DNA from: Gammaproteobacteria bacterium UBA7310
GTDB lineage: Bacteria > Pseudomonadota > Gammaproteobacteria > Pseudomonadales > Ketobacteraceae
Assembly: GCA_002471665.1 (NCBI GenBank)
Contig: DKQK01000043.1
Coordinates: forward strand, 55,573 to 119,572
Direction: 5' to 3'
Length of the DNA stretch: 64,000 nucleotides
In this document: piece by piece, positions 44,186-54,111 of the stretch
How positions within the stretch are numbered: the stretch's first letter is position 1
How the letters are laid out: the number at the start of each line of letters is the position of its first letter
Notes under the pieces: generated by a model
The model's database searches: none
What the model was told of the DNA's origin: nothing
Seen by the model: the letters and a program-made list of their open reading frames with translations, nothing else
Program-made: the position numbers and the translations under genes

Positions 44186-45037
44186 ATGGCTGCAGATTCC
44201 TCAGAATACATCAAGCACCACTTGACCAATCTGGTATATGGTCAGCACCCCGATGGTTCCTGGGGCTTCGCACATTCCGCTGCCGAAGCTGCCGAAATGG
44301 GTTTCTGGAAATTCCACGTGGATACCCTGGGCTGGTCCGTAGGCCTGGGTGTGCTGTTTCTGGCGCTGTTTGGTTTCGCTGCCAAGCGTGCCACCACCGA
44401 TGTCCCCAAGGGCTTTCAGAATTTCGTCGAGATCCTGGTGGATTTCGTTGATACCCAAACCAAAGAGAATTTTCACGGCCGCAACCCGATGATCGCCCCC
44501 ATGGGCCTTACCATCTTCTGTTGGGTGTTCCTCATGAACCTGATGGACCTTATTCCCGTGGATTGGATACCAGCGCTGTTCAACCTGTTCGGCGTTCACT
44601 ATATGAAAATCGTGCCTTCCACGGATCCCAATATCACGCTGGGCATGTCGTTTACGGTGTTCTTCCTGATTATTTTCTACAGTATCAAGGTGAAAGGGAT
44701 CGGCGGCTTTGCCGGTGAGCTCACCCTGCACCCCTTCAGCAGTAACAACCTCTTCGTTAAGCTGCTGCTGATTCCGGTGAACCTGTTCTTGGAAACGGTC
44801 AACCTTTTGGCCAAGCCGATTTCACTGGGTCTGCGACTGTTCGGCAACATGTACGCCGGTGAGATGATCTTCATTCTTATTGCTTTGATGTTCAATGCCG
44901 GTGTGATCATGGCTCTGTTCGGCGGTGTGCTGCAACTGGGCTGGGCGATCTTCCACATTCTGGTTATCACCCTGCAGGCGTTCCTGTTCATGGTGCTGAC
45001 CATTGTGTACCTGAGCACGGCGCACGAAGATCACTAA
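44186..45037 (+). CDS. atpB: ATP synthase F0 subunit a
   Basis: Subunit a forms the proton half-channels next to the c ring. The 283-residue membrane protein has FVEILVDFVDTQTKENFHG and the essential arginine helix ISLGLRLFGNMYAGEMI (near residue 220). QAFLFMVLTIVYLSTAHEDH is at the C-terminus. It lies between atpI and atpE in standard order. Confidence 0.97.
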   Translation: MAADSSEYIKHHLTNLVYGQHPDGSWGFAHSAAEAAEMGFWKFHVDTLGWSVGLGVLFLALFGFAAKRATTDVPKGFQNFVEILVDFVDTQTKENFHGRNPMIAPMGLTIFCWVFLMNLMDLIPVDWIPALFNLFGVHYMKIVPSTDPNITLGMSFTVFFLIIFYSIKVKGIGGFAGELTLHPFSSNNLFVKLLLIPVNLFLETVNLLAKPISLGLRLFGNMYAGEMIFILIALMFNAGVIMALFGGVLQLGWAIFHILVITLQAFLFMVLTIVYLSTAHEDH

Positions 45038-45096
45038 GAATTGATTTAAACGTTTTACATTAACCTTAACTTTTAAAAGTAACACCAGGAGATAAC

Positions 45097-45333
45097 ATGG
45101 AAACTGCATCTGCACTTGTATTGATCGCCGCTGGTTTGGTAATCGGTCTGGGCGCGTTGGGTACTGCAATCGGCTTTGGTCTGCTGGGCGGCCGACTGCT
45201 GGAAGGTACTGCCCGTCAGCCGGAAATGGCTCCCATGCTGCAAGGTAAAATGTTCCTGATGGCTGGTCTGTTGGACGCGGTGCCAATGATCGGTGTGGGT
45301 ATCGGCATGTACATGATCTTCGTATTGGCCTAA
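45097..45333 (+). CDS. atpE: ATP synthase F0 subunit c
   Basis: This 78-residue hairpin of two membrane helices forms the rotating c ring. The loop LEGTARQPEMAPMLQGKM contains the RQPE that contacts subunits gamma and epsilon. The second helix has the ion-binding Asp in MAGLLDAVPMIGVGIG. The absence of the extra Gln and Glu ligands used by sodium-type rings points to proton coupling. YidC, encoded upstream in this window, is its known insertase. Confidence 0.97.
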   Translation: METASALVLIAAGLVIGLGALGTAIGFGLLGGRLLEGTARQPEMAPMLQGKMFLMAGLLDAVPMIGVGIGMYMIFVLA

Positions 45334-45393
45334 GTCCATCGCTTCGTAGAAAGTAGCGTCACACATTTACTTTAACGAGCGAGAGGGTTTGGT

Positions 45394-45864
45394 ATGGATA
45401 TTAACGCCACCATCCTAGGACAATCTATCGCCTTTGCCGTATTCGTTTTTTTCTGTCTGAAGTTCGTATGGCCGCCTTTGATCAACGCCATGCGCGAGCG
45501 CTCAGAAAAAATCGCACAGGGCTTACAGGCGGCAGACCAGGCAGAGCAAGATCTGGAATTGGCAAAAGAGAAAGCCGCCGAGACCTTGCGTGAAGCCAAG
45601 CAGCAGGCCGCTGCGCTGATTGAACAGGCAAACAAGCGTGCCAATCAGTTGGTTGAAGAAGCAAAAGATCAGGCCCGCGCCGAAGGCGAGCGTCTGAAAG
45701 CGGCTGCACAGGCAGAAGTAGAGCAGGAACTGAATCGCGCTAAAGAAGCACTGCGCGGCCAGGTTGCGGTTCTGTCGATCGCCGGTGCGGAAAAAATTCT
45801 TGGCACAGCAGTGGATCAAGGCGCTCATAACGCAATGCTTGAGCAGCTTGCATCTGAACTGTAA
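45394..45864 (+). CDS. atpF: ATP synthase F0 subunit b
   Basis: Subunit b is the peripheral stalk that holds the alpha3beta3 head. The 156-residue protein has one N-terminal membrane helix (ILGQSIAFAVFVFFCLKFVW). A long charged coiled coil (EQDLELAKEKAAETLREAKQ and onward) follows. Length and layout match E. coli (156 residues). The next gene, atpH, encodes the delta subunit it binds. Confidence 0.96.
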   Translation: MDINATILGQSIAFAVFVFFCLKFVWPPLINAMRERSEKIAQGLQAADQAEQDLELAKEKAAETLREAKQQAAALIEQANKRANQLVEEAKDQARAEGERLKAAAQAEVEQELNRAKEALRGQVAVLSIAGAEKILGTAVDQGAHNAMLEQLASEL

Positions 45865-45876
45865 CGGTATCGGATT

Positions 45877-46413
45877 ATGGCAGAACTAATCACAGTTGCC
45901 CGGCCTTACGCGAAAGCGGCTTTTCAGTACGCCGATGAAAACGGCGCATTAGCTGAATGGTCCGATATGCTTGCCTTTGCAGCGGCTGTTTCCAATGATG
46001 AAGCAGTGTCCGGTTATCTGCAGAACCCCAAGATCACTTCCGCCCAGAAAGCAGAAGCCTTTGGCGAGTTGTGCAAGGACAAGCTGAATGAACAGGGTAA
46101 AAACTTCGTGACTCTTTTGGCGCAGAACAAGCGTCTGACGGCGTTGCCGGAAATCGCGGCGCTGTACGAGACACTGAAGTCCCAGAAAGAACAGAGCGTG
46201 GATGTGGAAATCACCTCCGCTTTCGCTTTGTCCGACGAGCAGGCAGGAAAACTTGCCGCTTCCCTGAAGCAGAAACTGGGCCGCGACGTCAATGTCACCA
46301 CCGAAGAAGACAAGTCTCTGGTTGGTGGTGTCATCATCAGAGCCGGCGATTTGGTGATTGACGGTTCCGTACGCGGCAAGCTCGCTAAACTGGCCGAAAA
46401 ATTGAATTCTTGA
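45877..46413 (+). CDS. atpH: ATP synthase F1 subunit delta
   Basis: The delta subunit links the b stalk to the top of the F1 head. The 178-residue protein has the N-terminal helical bundle start ITVARPYAKAAFQYA. The C-terminal family motif KSLVGGVIIRAGDLVIDGSV RGKL is broken here by a space only for length; it ends the conserved domain. It starts 12 bases after atpF and precedes atpA by 16. Confidence 0.96.
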   Translation: MAELITVARPYAKAAFQYADENGALAEWSDMLAFAAAVSNDEAVSGYLQNPKITSAQKAEAFGELCKDKLNEQGKNFVTLLAQNKRLTALPEIAALYETLKSQKEQSVDVEITSAFALSDEQAGKLAASLKQKLGRDVNVTTEEDKSLVGGVIIRAGDLVIDGSVRGKLAKLAEKLNS

Positions 46414-46429
46414 GTTTGAGGACATAAGC

Positions 46430-47974
46430 ATGCAGCAACTCAACCCTTCAGAAATAAGCGAGCTGATCAAACAGCGCATCGCGAATCTGGATACAACATC
46501 CGAAGCGCGCACCGAAGGTACTATCGTTAGTGTATCTGACGGTATCGTGCGCATTCACGGTCTGGCCGACGTTATGTACGGCGAGATGGTTGAATTCGAA
46601 AACGGCATTTACGGTATGGCTCTGAACCTGGAGCAGGATTCCGTTGGTGCGGTGGTACTGGGTGATTACCTGGGTCTGGCAGAAGGCCAGAAAGCGAAAT
46701 GTACCGGTAAAGTACTGGAAGTGCCGGTTGGTCGTGGCCTGCTCGGCCGCGTTGTAGACGCGCTGGGTAATCCCATTGATGGTAAAGGCCCGCTGGGCAC
46801 AACCGAAACCGACGTGGTGGAAAAGGTTGCACCGGGTGTAATTGCCCGTCAATCAGTGGATGAGCCGGTTCAAACCGGTTTGAAATCCATCGACGCCATG
46901 ACCCCGGTAGGTCGTGGCCAGCGTGAGTTGATCATCGGTGACCGTCAGATCGGTAAAACCGCGATCGCCATCGATACCATCATCAACCAGAAAGACTCCG
47001 GTATTAAGTGTATCTACGTGGCCATCGGCCAGAAGCAATCCTCCATTGCCAACGTAGTGCGCAAGCTGGAAGAACACGGTGCCATGGAAAACACCATTGT
47101 GGTGGCAGCGGCCGCGGCCGATCCTGCAGCCATGCTGTTCCTGGCGGCCTTCACCGGTTGCACCATGGGTGAATACTTCCGTGATCGTGGTGAAGATGCC
47201 CTGATCGTATACGATGATTTGACCAAGCAGGCCTGGGCCTATCGTCAGATCTCGCTGTTGCTGCGTCGTCCCCCGGGCCGTGAAGCCTATCCCGGTGACG
47301 TGTTCTATCTGCACTCCCGTTTGTTGGAGCGTTCTGCTCGCGTAAGTGCTGATTACGTTGAGAAGTTCACCAATGGCGAAGTAAAAGGCCAAACCGGTTC
47401 CCTGACCGCCCTGCCGATCATTGAAACCCAGGCCGGTGACGTATCCGCATTCGTACCCACTAACGTAATCTCCATCACCGATGGTCAGATCTTCGTTGAA
47501 ACCAACCTGTTTAACTCCGGTATCCGGCCTGCAATGAACGCCGGTATCTCGGTGTCTCGTGTGGGTGGTGCGGCACAAACCAAGATCATCAAGAAACTGG
47601 GTGGTGGTATTCGTCTGGCATTGGCGCAGTATCGTGAACTGGCGGCGTTTGCCCAGTTTGCATCGGATCTTGATGAAGCCACACGTAAGCAGTTGGAACA
47701 CGGTACCCGTGTTACCGAACTAATGAAGCAGAAGCAGTATGCTCCGCTGTCCGTGGCTGAAATGGGTCTGGTGCTGTACGTAGCCAACGAAGGTTATCTG
47801 GAAGACATTGACGTGGCCAAGATTCTGGATTTCGAAGCGGCGCTGCTGTCGTACGCGAACTCAGAAGCCTCTGCATTGATTGCCAAAGTCAATGAGAAAG
47901 GCGATTGGAACAGCGACATCGAAAGCGAGTACAAAGCACTCGTTGAGAAGTTCAAGTCCACTCAGACTTGGTAA
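46430..47974 (+). CDS. atpA: ATP synthase F1 subunit alpha
   Basis: This is the non-catalytic nucleotide-binding subunit of the F1 hexamer. At 514 residues it is close to the E. coli length of 513. It has the P-loop GDRQIGKTAIAID (near residue 169), DDLTKQAWAYRQISLLLRRP with the conserved RPPGREAYPGDVF stretch, and SGIRPAMNAGISVSRVGGAA. No deviation was noticed. Confidence 0.98.
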   Translation: MQQLNPSEISELIKQRIANLDTTSEARTEGTIVSVSDGIVRIHGLADVMYGEMVEFENGIYGMALNLEQDSVGAVVLGDYLGLAEGQKAKCTGKVLEVPVGRGLLGRVVDALGNPIDGKGPLGTTETDVVEKVAPGVIARQSVDEPVQTGLKSIDAMTPVGRGQRELIIGDRQIGKTAIAIDTIINQKDSGIKCIYVAIGQKQSSIANVVRKLEEHGAMENTIVVAAAAADPAAMLFLAAFTGCTMGEYFRDRGEDALIVYDDLTKQAWAYRQISLLLRRPPGREAYPGDVFYLHSRLLERSARVSADYVEKFTNGEVKGQTGSLTALPIIETQAGDVSAFVPTNVISITDGQIFVETNLFNSGIRPAMNAGISVSRVGGAAQTKIIKKLGGGIRLALAQYRELAAFAQFASDLDEATRKQLEHGTRVTELMKQKQYAPLSVAEMGLVLYVANEGYLEDIDVAKILDFEAALLSYANSEASALIAKVNEKGDWNSDIESEYKALVEKFKSTQTW

Positions 47975-48025
47975 TCATTCACCGGGGCAGGGTCACCTGC
48001 CCCGAATACTGAATACGGTACACCT

Positions 48026-48886
48026 ATGTCAGGCGCAAAAGAGATACGTGGCAAGATAGCCAGTGTTAAAAACACGCAAAAAATTACCTCTGCAATGGAA
48101 CTCGTTGCGGCCAGTAAGATGCGTAAAGCGCAGGATCGTATGGCGGCATCCAAACCTTATGCGGAGAAAATTCGCCAGGTCGTTCGCCACTTGGCCAATT
48201 CCAATCCGGAGTACAAGCACACCTATATGGACGAGCGCGAAGTAAAACGTGTTGGGGTCATTGTAGTGTCTTCCGACCGTGGCTTGTGTGGTGGTTTGAA
48301 CATCAATTTGTTCAAAAAGACGCTGCAGCTCACTAAGGAATGGAAAGAGAAAGGCTGTGAAGTTGATATGGCCCTGATCGGCACCAAGGCCGTTAGTTTC
48401 TTCCGCTCAGTAGGTGGCAATGTTGTGGCGACCAAAACCGGTCTGGGAGATCAGCCTTCCATTGAAGATCTGATCGGCGCGGTTAAAGTCATGTTGGACG
48501 CATTCGAATCCGGAAAGATTGATCGGTTGTATCTGATGTACAACGATTTTGTGAACACCATGACCCAGACCCCAACCAGCATCCAGCTGCTTCCTCTTGA
48601 AGCCAGTAAAGATGAAGCCTACCAGCATCACTGGGACTACATCTATGAGCCGGAAGCCAAAGAAATACTGGATTACCTGCTGGTACGGTTCGTAGAGTCT
48701 CAGGTTTACCAGGGTGTGGTTGAGAACAATGCCTGTGAGCAGGCCGCGCGAATGGTTGCCATGAAGTCTGCGACCGACAACGCGGGCAATCTGATTAACG
48801 ATTTGCAGTTGGTTTACAACAAGGCACGTCAGGCGGCGATTACCCAAGAGATTTCAGAAATCTGCGGCGGCGCGGCAGCGGTGTAA
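48026..48886 (+). CDS. atpG: ATP synthase F1 subunit gamma
   Basis: The gamma subunit is the central rotor shaft. The 286-residue protein has the N-terminal helix SGAKEIRGKIASVKNTQKIT, the motif SSDRGLCGGLN and the C-terminal helix ARMVAMKSATDNAGNLINDL. All are hallmarks of the family. It lies between atpA and atpD with gaps of about 50 bases. Confidence 0.97.
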   Translation: MSGAKEIRGKIASVKNTQKITSAMELVAASKMRKAQDRMAASKPYAEKIRQVVRHLANSNPEYKHTYMDEREVKRVGVIVVSSDRGLCGGLNINLFKKTLQLTKEWKEKGCEVDMALIGTKAVSFFRSVGGNVVATKTGLGDQPSIEDLIGAVKVMLDAFESGKIDRLYLMYNDFVNTMTQTPTSIQLLPLEASKDEAYQHHWDYIYEPEAKEILDYLLVRFVESQVYQGVVENNACEQAARMVAMKSATDNAGNLINDLQLVYNKARQAAITQEISEICGGAAAV

Positions 48887-48941
48887 CGGACAGGTTTCTT
48901 ACCTACAGATTTTAATAGTTACGATTCAAGAGGATACAAAC

Positions 48942-50339
48942 ATGAGTAGCGGACGTATCGTACAAATCATCGGAGCGGTAATTGACGTAGAATTCCCGCG
49001 CGATTCTGTACCAAACGTGTACGACGCACTGAACGTGGAGAACGCTCCGACCGTTCTCGAAGTTCAGCAACAGTTGGGTGACGGTATCGTTCGTACCATC
49101 GCCATGGGTTCTACTGAAGGCCTGAAGCGTGGCCTGAACGTGGCCAGCACCGGAGCGCCCATCAGCGTGCCGGTTGGTACTGAAACCCTGGGTCGAATCA
49201 TGGACGTTCTGGGTAACCCCATCGACGAATGCGGCCCCATCGGTGAACAGCAACGCGCCTCCATTCACCGCAAGCCGCCTACTTATGCAGAACAATCCTC
49301 TTCTACCGATCTGCTGGAAACCGGCATCAAGGTAATCGACCTGATCTGCCCCTTCGCCAAGGGTGGTAAAGTGGGTCTGTTCGGGGGTGCCGGTGTTGGT
49401 AAAACCGTAAACATGATGGAGTTGATCAACAACATCGCAACCGAGCACTCCGGTCTGTCTGTGTTCGCCGGTGTTGGGGAACGTACTCGTGAGGGTAACG
49501 ACTTCTATCACGAAATGCAGGAAGCGGGCGTTGTTAACGTTGAGCAGTTCGACAAATCCAAAGTGGCCATGGTTTACGGCCAGATGAACGAGCCACCCGG
49601 TAACCGTCTGCGTGTGGCGCTGACCGGCTTGACCATGGCGGAAAAATTCCGTGATGATGGCCGAGATGTACTGTTGTTCGTGGACAACATTTATCGTTAC
49701 ACCCTGGCGGGTACCGAAGTATCGGCGCTGTTGGGCCGTATGCCTTCGGCGGTAGGTTACCAGCCCACCCTGGCGGAAGAGATGGGTGTATTGCAGGAGC
49801 GTATTACCTCCACCAAGACCGGCTCCATCACCTCTATCCAGGCTGTATACGTACCTGCGGATGACTTGACTGACCCATCACCGGCTACCACGTTCTCGCA
49901 TCTGGACTCCACGGTAGTACTGAGCCGTGATATCGCTGCTAAGGGTATCTACCCTGCGGTTGATCCTCTGGACTCCACCTCCCGTCAGCTGGATCCTCTG
50001 GTGATCGGTGCGGAACACTATGATGTGGCCCGTGGCGTGCAGACCAATCTGCAGCGTTACAAAGAACTGAAAGACATCATCGCCATTCTGGGTATGGACG
50101 AGCTGTCTGAAGAAGACAAGCTGGTGGTATCGCGCGCTCGTAAGATCGAACGATTCCTGTCACAGCCTTTCCACGTGGCGGAAGTATTCACCGGCTCTCC
50201 CGGTAAGTATGTGTCTCTGAAAGACACCATCCGCGGCTTCAAGATGATTCTCGATGGCGAACTGGATCACCTGCCTGAGCAGGCGTTTTATATGGTTGGT
50301 TCCATCGAAGAAGCCATCGAAAAAGGCGAAAAAGCGTAA
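48942..50339 (+). CDS. atpD: ATP synthase F1 subunit beta
   Basis: This is the catalytic subunit of F1. The 465-residue protein has the P-loop GGAGVGKTVNMMELI (near residue 150), GERTREGNDFYHEM with the catalytic glutamate, and the DELSEEDK segment near the C-terminus that contacts the rotor. One point differs from the common form: VDNIYRYTLAGTEVSALLGR has Tyr where most proteins have Phe. Confidence 0.98.
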   Translation: MSSGRIVQIIGAVIDVEFPRDSVPNVYDALNVENAPTVLEVQQQLGDGIVRTIAMGSTEGLKRGLNVASTGAPISVPVGTETLGRIMDVLGNPIDECGPIGEQQRASIHRKPPTYAEQSSSTDLLETGIKVIDLICPFAKGGKVGLFGGAGVGKTVNMMELINNIATEHSGLSVFAGVGERTREGNDFYHEMQEAGVVNVEQFDKSKVAMVYGQMNEPPGNRLRVALTGLTMAEKFRDDGRDVLLFVDNIYRYTLAGTEVSALLGRMPSAVGYQPTLAEEMGVLQERITSTKTGSITSIQAVYVPADDLTDPSPATTFSHLDSTVVLSRDIAAKGIYPAVDPLDSTSRQLDPLVIGAEHYDVARGVQTNLQRYKELKDIIAILGMDELSEEDKLVVSRARKIERFLSQPFHVAEVFTGSPGKYVSLKDTIRGFKMILDGELDHLPEQAFYMVGSIEEAIEKGEKA

Positions 50340-50360
50340 TAACGCTAGGGAGTTAGAACC

Positions 50361-50786
50361 ATGGCGATAACCGTACACTGTGATATCGTTTCTGCTGAAA
50401 AATCCATCTTTTCCGGATTGGTGGAAATGGTTGTCGCTCACGGCACGTTGGGTGACCTGGGTATTGCCCCGGGTCACGCTCCCTTGCTGACGCAATTGAA
50501 CCCCGGTCCGATTCGCGTCATCAAGCAAAACGGTGATGAAGAAGTGTACTATGTGTCTGGCGGTATGCTGGAGGTGCAGCCCAAGGTTGTCACCATCCTG
50601 GCGGACACGGCCCAGCGCGCGGACGATGTGGACGAAGCTGCAGCTCAACAGGCTGTGGAAGATGCCCGTCGCGCCCTGGCCAATCAGTCTTCTGAAATCA
50701 ACTACTCTGCAGCCGCAGCGATGTTGGCAGAAGCCGCCGCACAATTGCGCACGATTCAAGCCCTCAAGAAGAAAATGGGCAAATAA
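50361..50786 (+). CDS. atpC: ATP synthase F1 subunit epsilon
   Basis: The epsilon subunit couples the rotor to the c ring and inhibits ATP hydrolysis. The 141-residue protein has an N-terminal beta sandwich (HCDIVSAEKSIFSGLVEMVV, GDLGIAPGHAPLLTQLNPGP) and a C-terminal helical hairpin (AAAMLAEAAAQLRTIQALKK). It ends the atp operon and is followed by a terminator-like hairpin. Confidence 0.96.
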   Translation: MAITVHCDIVSAEKSIFSGLVEMVVAHGTLGDLGIAPGHAPLLTQLNPGPIRVIKQNGDEEVYYVSGGMLEVQPKVVTILADTAQRADDVDEAAAQQAVEDARRALANQSSEINYSAAAAMLAEAAAQLRTIQALKKKMGK

Positions 50787-50822
50787 CCACCGGTTGTCGT
50801 GAAACGCGCAAAAAAGCATGTT

Positions 50823-50851
50823 AAAAAGGGTAGCTATTGCTGCCCTTTTTT
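50823..50851 (+). terminator. Intrinsic terminator after atpC
   Basis: The stem AAAAAGGGTAGC pairs with GCTGCCCTTTTTT across a short TATT loop (one G-T pair), followed by six Ts. It closes the atp operon 37 bases after atpC and just before glmU. Confidence 0.8.
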
Positions 50852-50879
50852 CGTTTGAAACCGATATGGAATAGCTTCA

Positions 50880-52259
50880 ATGGATCTCAACGTTGTCATC
50901 CTTGCCGCCGGCAAGGGCACGCGCATGAAATCGCGCCTCCCCAAAGTTCTGCAACCCCTGGCCAAGAAGCCCATGCTGGCCCATGTGCTGGAAACCAGCT
51001 TCAGGTTAGATGCCCATAAAGTCATCGTGGTGTATGGCCATGGAGGTGATGCGGTACAAGCGGAGATCGAGCGCTACTTTCCCGATGCGCCCATTGAATG
51101 GGTGGAGCAGAGCGAGCAGCTGGGCACGGGTCACGCCGTGAAACAGGCTTTGAATCATCTGCAAACCAACACCCGCACCTTGATTCTATACGGTGATGTG
51201 CCGCTGATTTCGGAAGCCACCCTGAACCGCTTTCTCAACGAGGTGCAGCCGGGAGAGTGCGGTGTCATTACGGTAAAATTGCCGGATCCCACCGGCTATG
51301 GGCGCATTGTCCGTGACCATGCCGGTGTGGTGCGGGAGATCGTCGAAGAAAAGGACGCCGGTAAAGAGATTCGCAAAATCGATGAAGTGAACACCGGCAT
51401 CATGCTGGCGGATTCCATTGATCTGCAACAATGGCTGCCCACCATTGAAAACACTAATGCTCAGGGGGAGTACTACCTGACGGATCTGGTGCGCATCTCC
51501 AATGAACACGAGGTGCCCGTGATCGGTTGCCGGGTTAAAGATCCCATTGAGGTTGAGGGGGTCAATGACAAACGCCAACTGGCTAAACTGGAACGGCTGC
51601 TGCAAAAACAACTGGCGGACAAGCTATTGCTGCAGGGTGCCACTCTGGTGGATCCGGCACGTATTGATATTCGAGGCAGCGTCGATATCGGTCAGGATTG
51701 TTTTATCGACATTAATACCGTTTTTGAAGGGAAGAATTGCCTCGGTGATAATGTGCGGATTGGTCCAAACTGCGTGATTGAAAACTCCGTCATCGGCAGT
51801 GATACGATCATCAAGGCCAACAGTGTCCTGGAGAATGCGGTCATAGGTGAGGCCTGTGACATCGGCCCCTACGCACGGCTGCGGCCGGGCACCAAACTGG
51901 GTAATCAGGCAAAAATCGGCAACTTCGTTGAAACCAAAAACATTCAAATGGGGGATGGCTCCAAGGCCAATCACTTAACCTATCTGGGGGACAGCGAAAT
52001 CGGTGAACAGGTTAATATCGGCGCCGGAACCATAACCTGCAACTACGACGGCGCAAACAAGCATAAGACCGTGATTGGCGACAACGCCTTTATCGGTTCC
52101 AACAGTTCATTGGTGGCCCCGGTGAACATCGGGCAAGGTGCTACAATTGGTGCAGGCTCAACAATCTCAAAGGATGCCCGGGATAACGCACTGACCGTGA
52201 CCCGTGCCAAGCAAATTACCGTCGATGGTTGGCAACGCCCGCAAAAACAACCTAAATAA
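50880..52259 (+). CDS. glmU: Bifunctional GlmU (UDP-GlcNAc synthesis)
   Basis: GlmU acetylates glucosamine-1-phosphate and couples it to UTP, making UDP-N-acetylglucosamine for peptidoglycan and lipopolysaccharide. The 459-residue protein has the uridyltransferase motif LAAGKGTRMKSRLPKVLQPL at the N-terminus and YGDVPLIS. The left-handed beta-helix acetyltransferase domain follows from about residue 250 (GPYARLRPGTKLGNQAKIGN, ITCNYDGANKHKT). It is followed by glmS 18 bases later, the enzyme of the first step in this route. Confidence 0.97.
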   Translation: MDLNVVILAAGKGTRMKSRLPKVLQPLAKKPMLAHVLETSFRLDAHKVIVVYGHGGDAVQAEIERYFPDAPIEWVEQSEQLGTGHAVKQALNHLQTNTRTLILYGDVPLISEATLNRFLNEVQPGECGVITVKLPDPTGYGRIVRDHAGVVREIVEEKDAGKEIRKIDEVNTGIMLADSIDLQQWLPTIENTNAQGEYYLTDLVRISNEHEVPVIGCRVKDPIEVEGVNDKRQLAKLERLLQKQLADKLLLQGATLVDPARIDIRGSVDIGQDCFIDINTVFEGKNCLGDNVRIGPNCVIENSVIGSDTIIKANSVLENAVIGEACDIGPYARLRPGTKLGNQAKIGNFVETKNIQMGDGSKANHLTYLGDSEIGEQVNIGAGTITCNYDGANKHKTVIGDNAFIGSNSSLVAPVNIGQGATIGAGSTISKDARDNALTVTRAKQITVDGWQRPQKQPK

Positions 52260-52277
52260 AAGTTCTAGGACCGAAAC

Positions 52278-54104
52278 ATGTGTGGAATAGTTGGAGTCAT
52301 TTCAACCCGTGATGTCACCCCCATTTTGTTGGAGGGGTTAAAGCGCCTGGAGTACCGGGGATATGATTCGGCGGGAATTGCCCGCTTCAATCCGGGAGCG
52401 GAGATCGAACGTATCCGCCGCGTCGGCAAGGTCAAGGAGCTGGAAACCGCTGTCCTGGAAAGCCAGGGTGGGGGCAGTATCGGTATCGCCCATACACGCT
52501 GGGCAACTCATGGGGTGCCTTCGGAAGGTAACGCCCACCCGCACATGTCATCCAACAATATCGCGGTTGTTCACAATGGCATCATTGAGAATCATGAAGA
52601 TTTGCGCAAATCCCTGACCGAATCCGGTTATACGTTCACTTCGGAAACCGACACCGAGGTGGTTGCTCATTTGGTGCATCGTCATTTGCAGCAGTCGCAA
52701 AGCCTGCTGGAAGCCGTGAAAAAAACCACAGCGGAACTGCGTGGCGCCTACGCGTTGGGAGTCATCTGCAGGGACCAGCCCGACCTCATGATTGCCGCCC
52801 GGGAAGGCAGCCCGTTAGTGCTGGGCGTGGGCCTGGGTGAGAATTTCATAGCCTCCGACCAGTTGGCCCTGTTGCCGGTCACCACCCGTTTTATCTTCCT
52901 GGAGGAAGGTGATGTGGCAGTGGTGCGCAAAGAAGGCTTCAGTATTGAAGACCGTGCCGGCCATACCGTAGAGCGCCCCATCAAGCCCTTCACTGGTGGC
53001 GACAGTACAGCGGATAAGGGCGAATACCGCCACTACATGCTGAAGGAAATTTTTGAGCAACCCACGGCCATCCGCAATACCCTCGAGGGATGCCTGAATG
53101 CACAGGGAGTGGATGCAACGCTGTTTGGTGCCGATGCGGCCGATATTTTCCCGCAAGTGGAAACGGTGCAGATCATTGCCTGTGGAACCTCCTATCATGC
53201 CGGCCTGGTGGCCAAGTACTGGCTTGAGGGCATCGCCGGCGTACAGTGTAATGTGGAAGTGGCCAGTGAGTTTCGCTACCGCAAAACTGTGGTGCGGCCC
53301 AATACGCTGTTTGTGACCATCTCACAATCCGGTGAAACGGCGGATACTCTGGCTGCCCTGCGGGACGCTAAAGGTTACCTGTCATCCCTGGCTATCTGTA
53401 ACGTACCCACCAGCTCGCTGGTGCGTGAATCGGCCATGTGTTTCATGACCAAGGCCGGCCCGGAAATCGGTGTGGCGTCTACCAAAGCCTTTACCACCCA
53501 ACTGGTGGCGTTGTACCTGATGACCGTGGCCATTGGAAAATTCCATGACATCGATGCCGAGAAAGAAAAACAACTGCTGAACGGTTTGCAACAGTTACCC
53601 GATATCGTTCAGGCGGCGTTACGCTTGAACGATCCCATTGAAGCGATGGCGGAAAAATTCTCCGAAAAGCACCATGCTCTGTTTCTAGGGCGTGGTGTGC
53701 AATACCCCATCGCCATGGAGGGCGCGCTCAAGCTTAAGGAAATTTCCTACATTCATGCAGAAGCCTACCCGGCCGGTGAACTTAAGCATGGCCCCCTGGC
53801 CCTGGTGGATGCGGATATGCCGGTGGTGACCGTGGCTCCCTCAGATACCATGTTGGAAAAACTGAAATCCAATTTACAGGAAGTACGCGCGCGCGGTGGC
53901 GAGTTGTTTGTGTTTCAGGATGCGGCGGCGGCACTGGAACAACAGGATGATGTGCACGTGCTGGACGTGCCCCGCATTGCTGCGGAACTTGCGCCCATTG
54001 TCTATACCGTACCGTTGCAACTGCTGAGTTATCACGTGGCCATTATCAAAGGCACCGATGTGGATCAGCCGCGGAATCTGGCCAAGAGTGTGACGGTGGA
54101 GTAA
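52278..54104 (+). CDS. glmS: Glucosamine-6-phosphate synthase
   Basis: GlmS transfers glutamine nitrogen to fructose-6-phosphate, committing carbon to amino sugars. The 608-residue protein starts MCGIVGVIS, so Cys2 is the glutaminase nucleophile after Met removal. RWATHGVPSEGNAHPH is also present. Two SIS domains follow (ACGTSYHAGLVAKYWLEGIA; SQSGETADTLAALRDAKGY), and the end DQPRNLAKSVTVE is conserved. No glmS ribozyme is expected in this phylum and the 18-base gap to glmU leaves no room for one. It converges on a cytochrome P450 gene. Confidence 0.98.
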   Translation: MCGIVGVISTRDVTPILLEGLKRLEYRGYDSAGIARFNPGAEIERIRRVGKVKELETAVLESQGGGSIGIAHTRWATHGVPSEGNAHPHMSSNNIAVVHNGIIENHEDLRKSLTESGYTFTSETDTEVVAHLVHRHLQQSQSLLEAVKKTTAELRGAYALGVICRDQPDLMIAAREGSPLVLGVGLGENFIASDQLALLPVTTRFIFLEEGDVAVVRKEGFSIEDRAGHTVERPIKPFTGGDSTADKGEYRHYMLKEIFEQPTAIRNTLEGCLNAQGVDATLFGADAADIFPQVETVQIIACGTSYHAGLVAKYWLEGIAGVQCNVEVASEFRYRKTVVRPNTLFVTISQSGETADTLAALRDAKGYLSSLAICNVPTSSLVRESAMCFMTKAGPEIGVASTKAFTTQLVALYLMTVAIGKFHDIDAEKEKQLLNGLQQLPDIVQAALRLNDPIEAMAEKFSEKHHALFLGRGVQYPIAMEGALKLKEISYIHAEAYPAGELKHGPLALVDADMPVVTVAPSDTMLEKLKSNLQEVRARGGELFVFQDAAAALEQQDDVHVLDVPRIAAELAPIVYTVPLQLLSYHVAIIKGTDVDQPRNLAKSVTVE

Positions 54105-54111
54105 ACCTGAC

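Noticed and set aside
44310..44325. CACGTG-centred sequence in atpB (and a similar one near 50172 in atpD) as extra parS sites
   Set aside because: The flanks do not match TGTTNCACGTGNAACA. Only the CACGTG core is shared.
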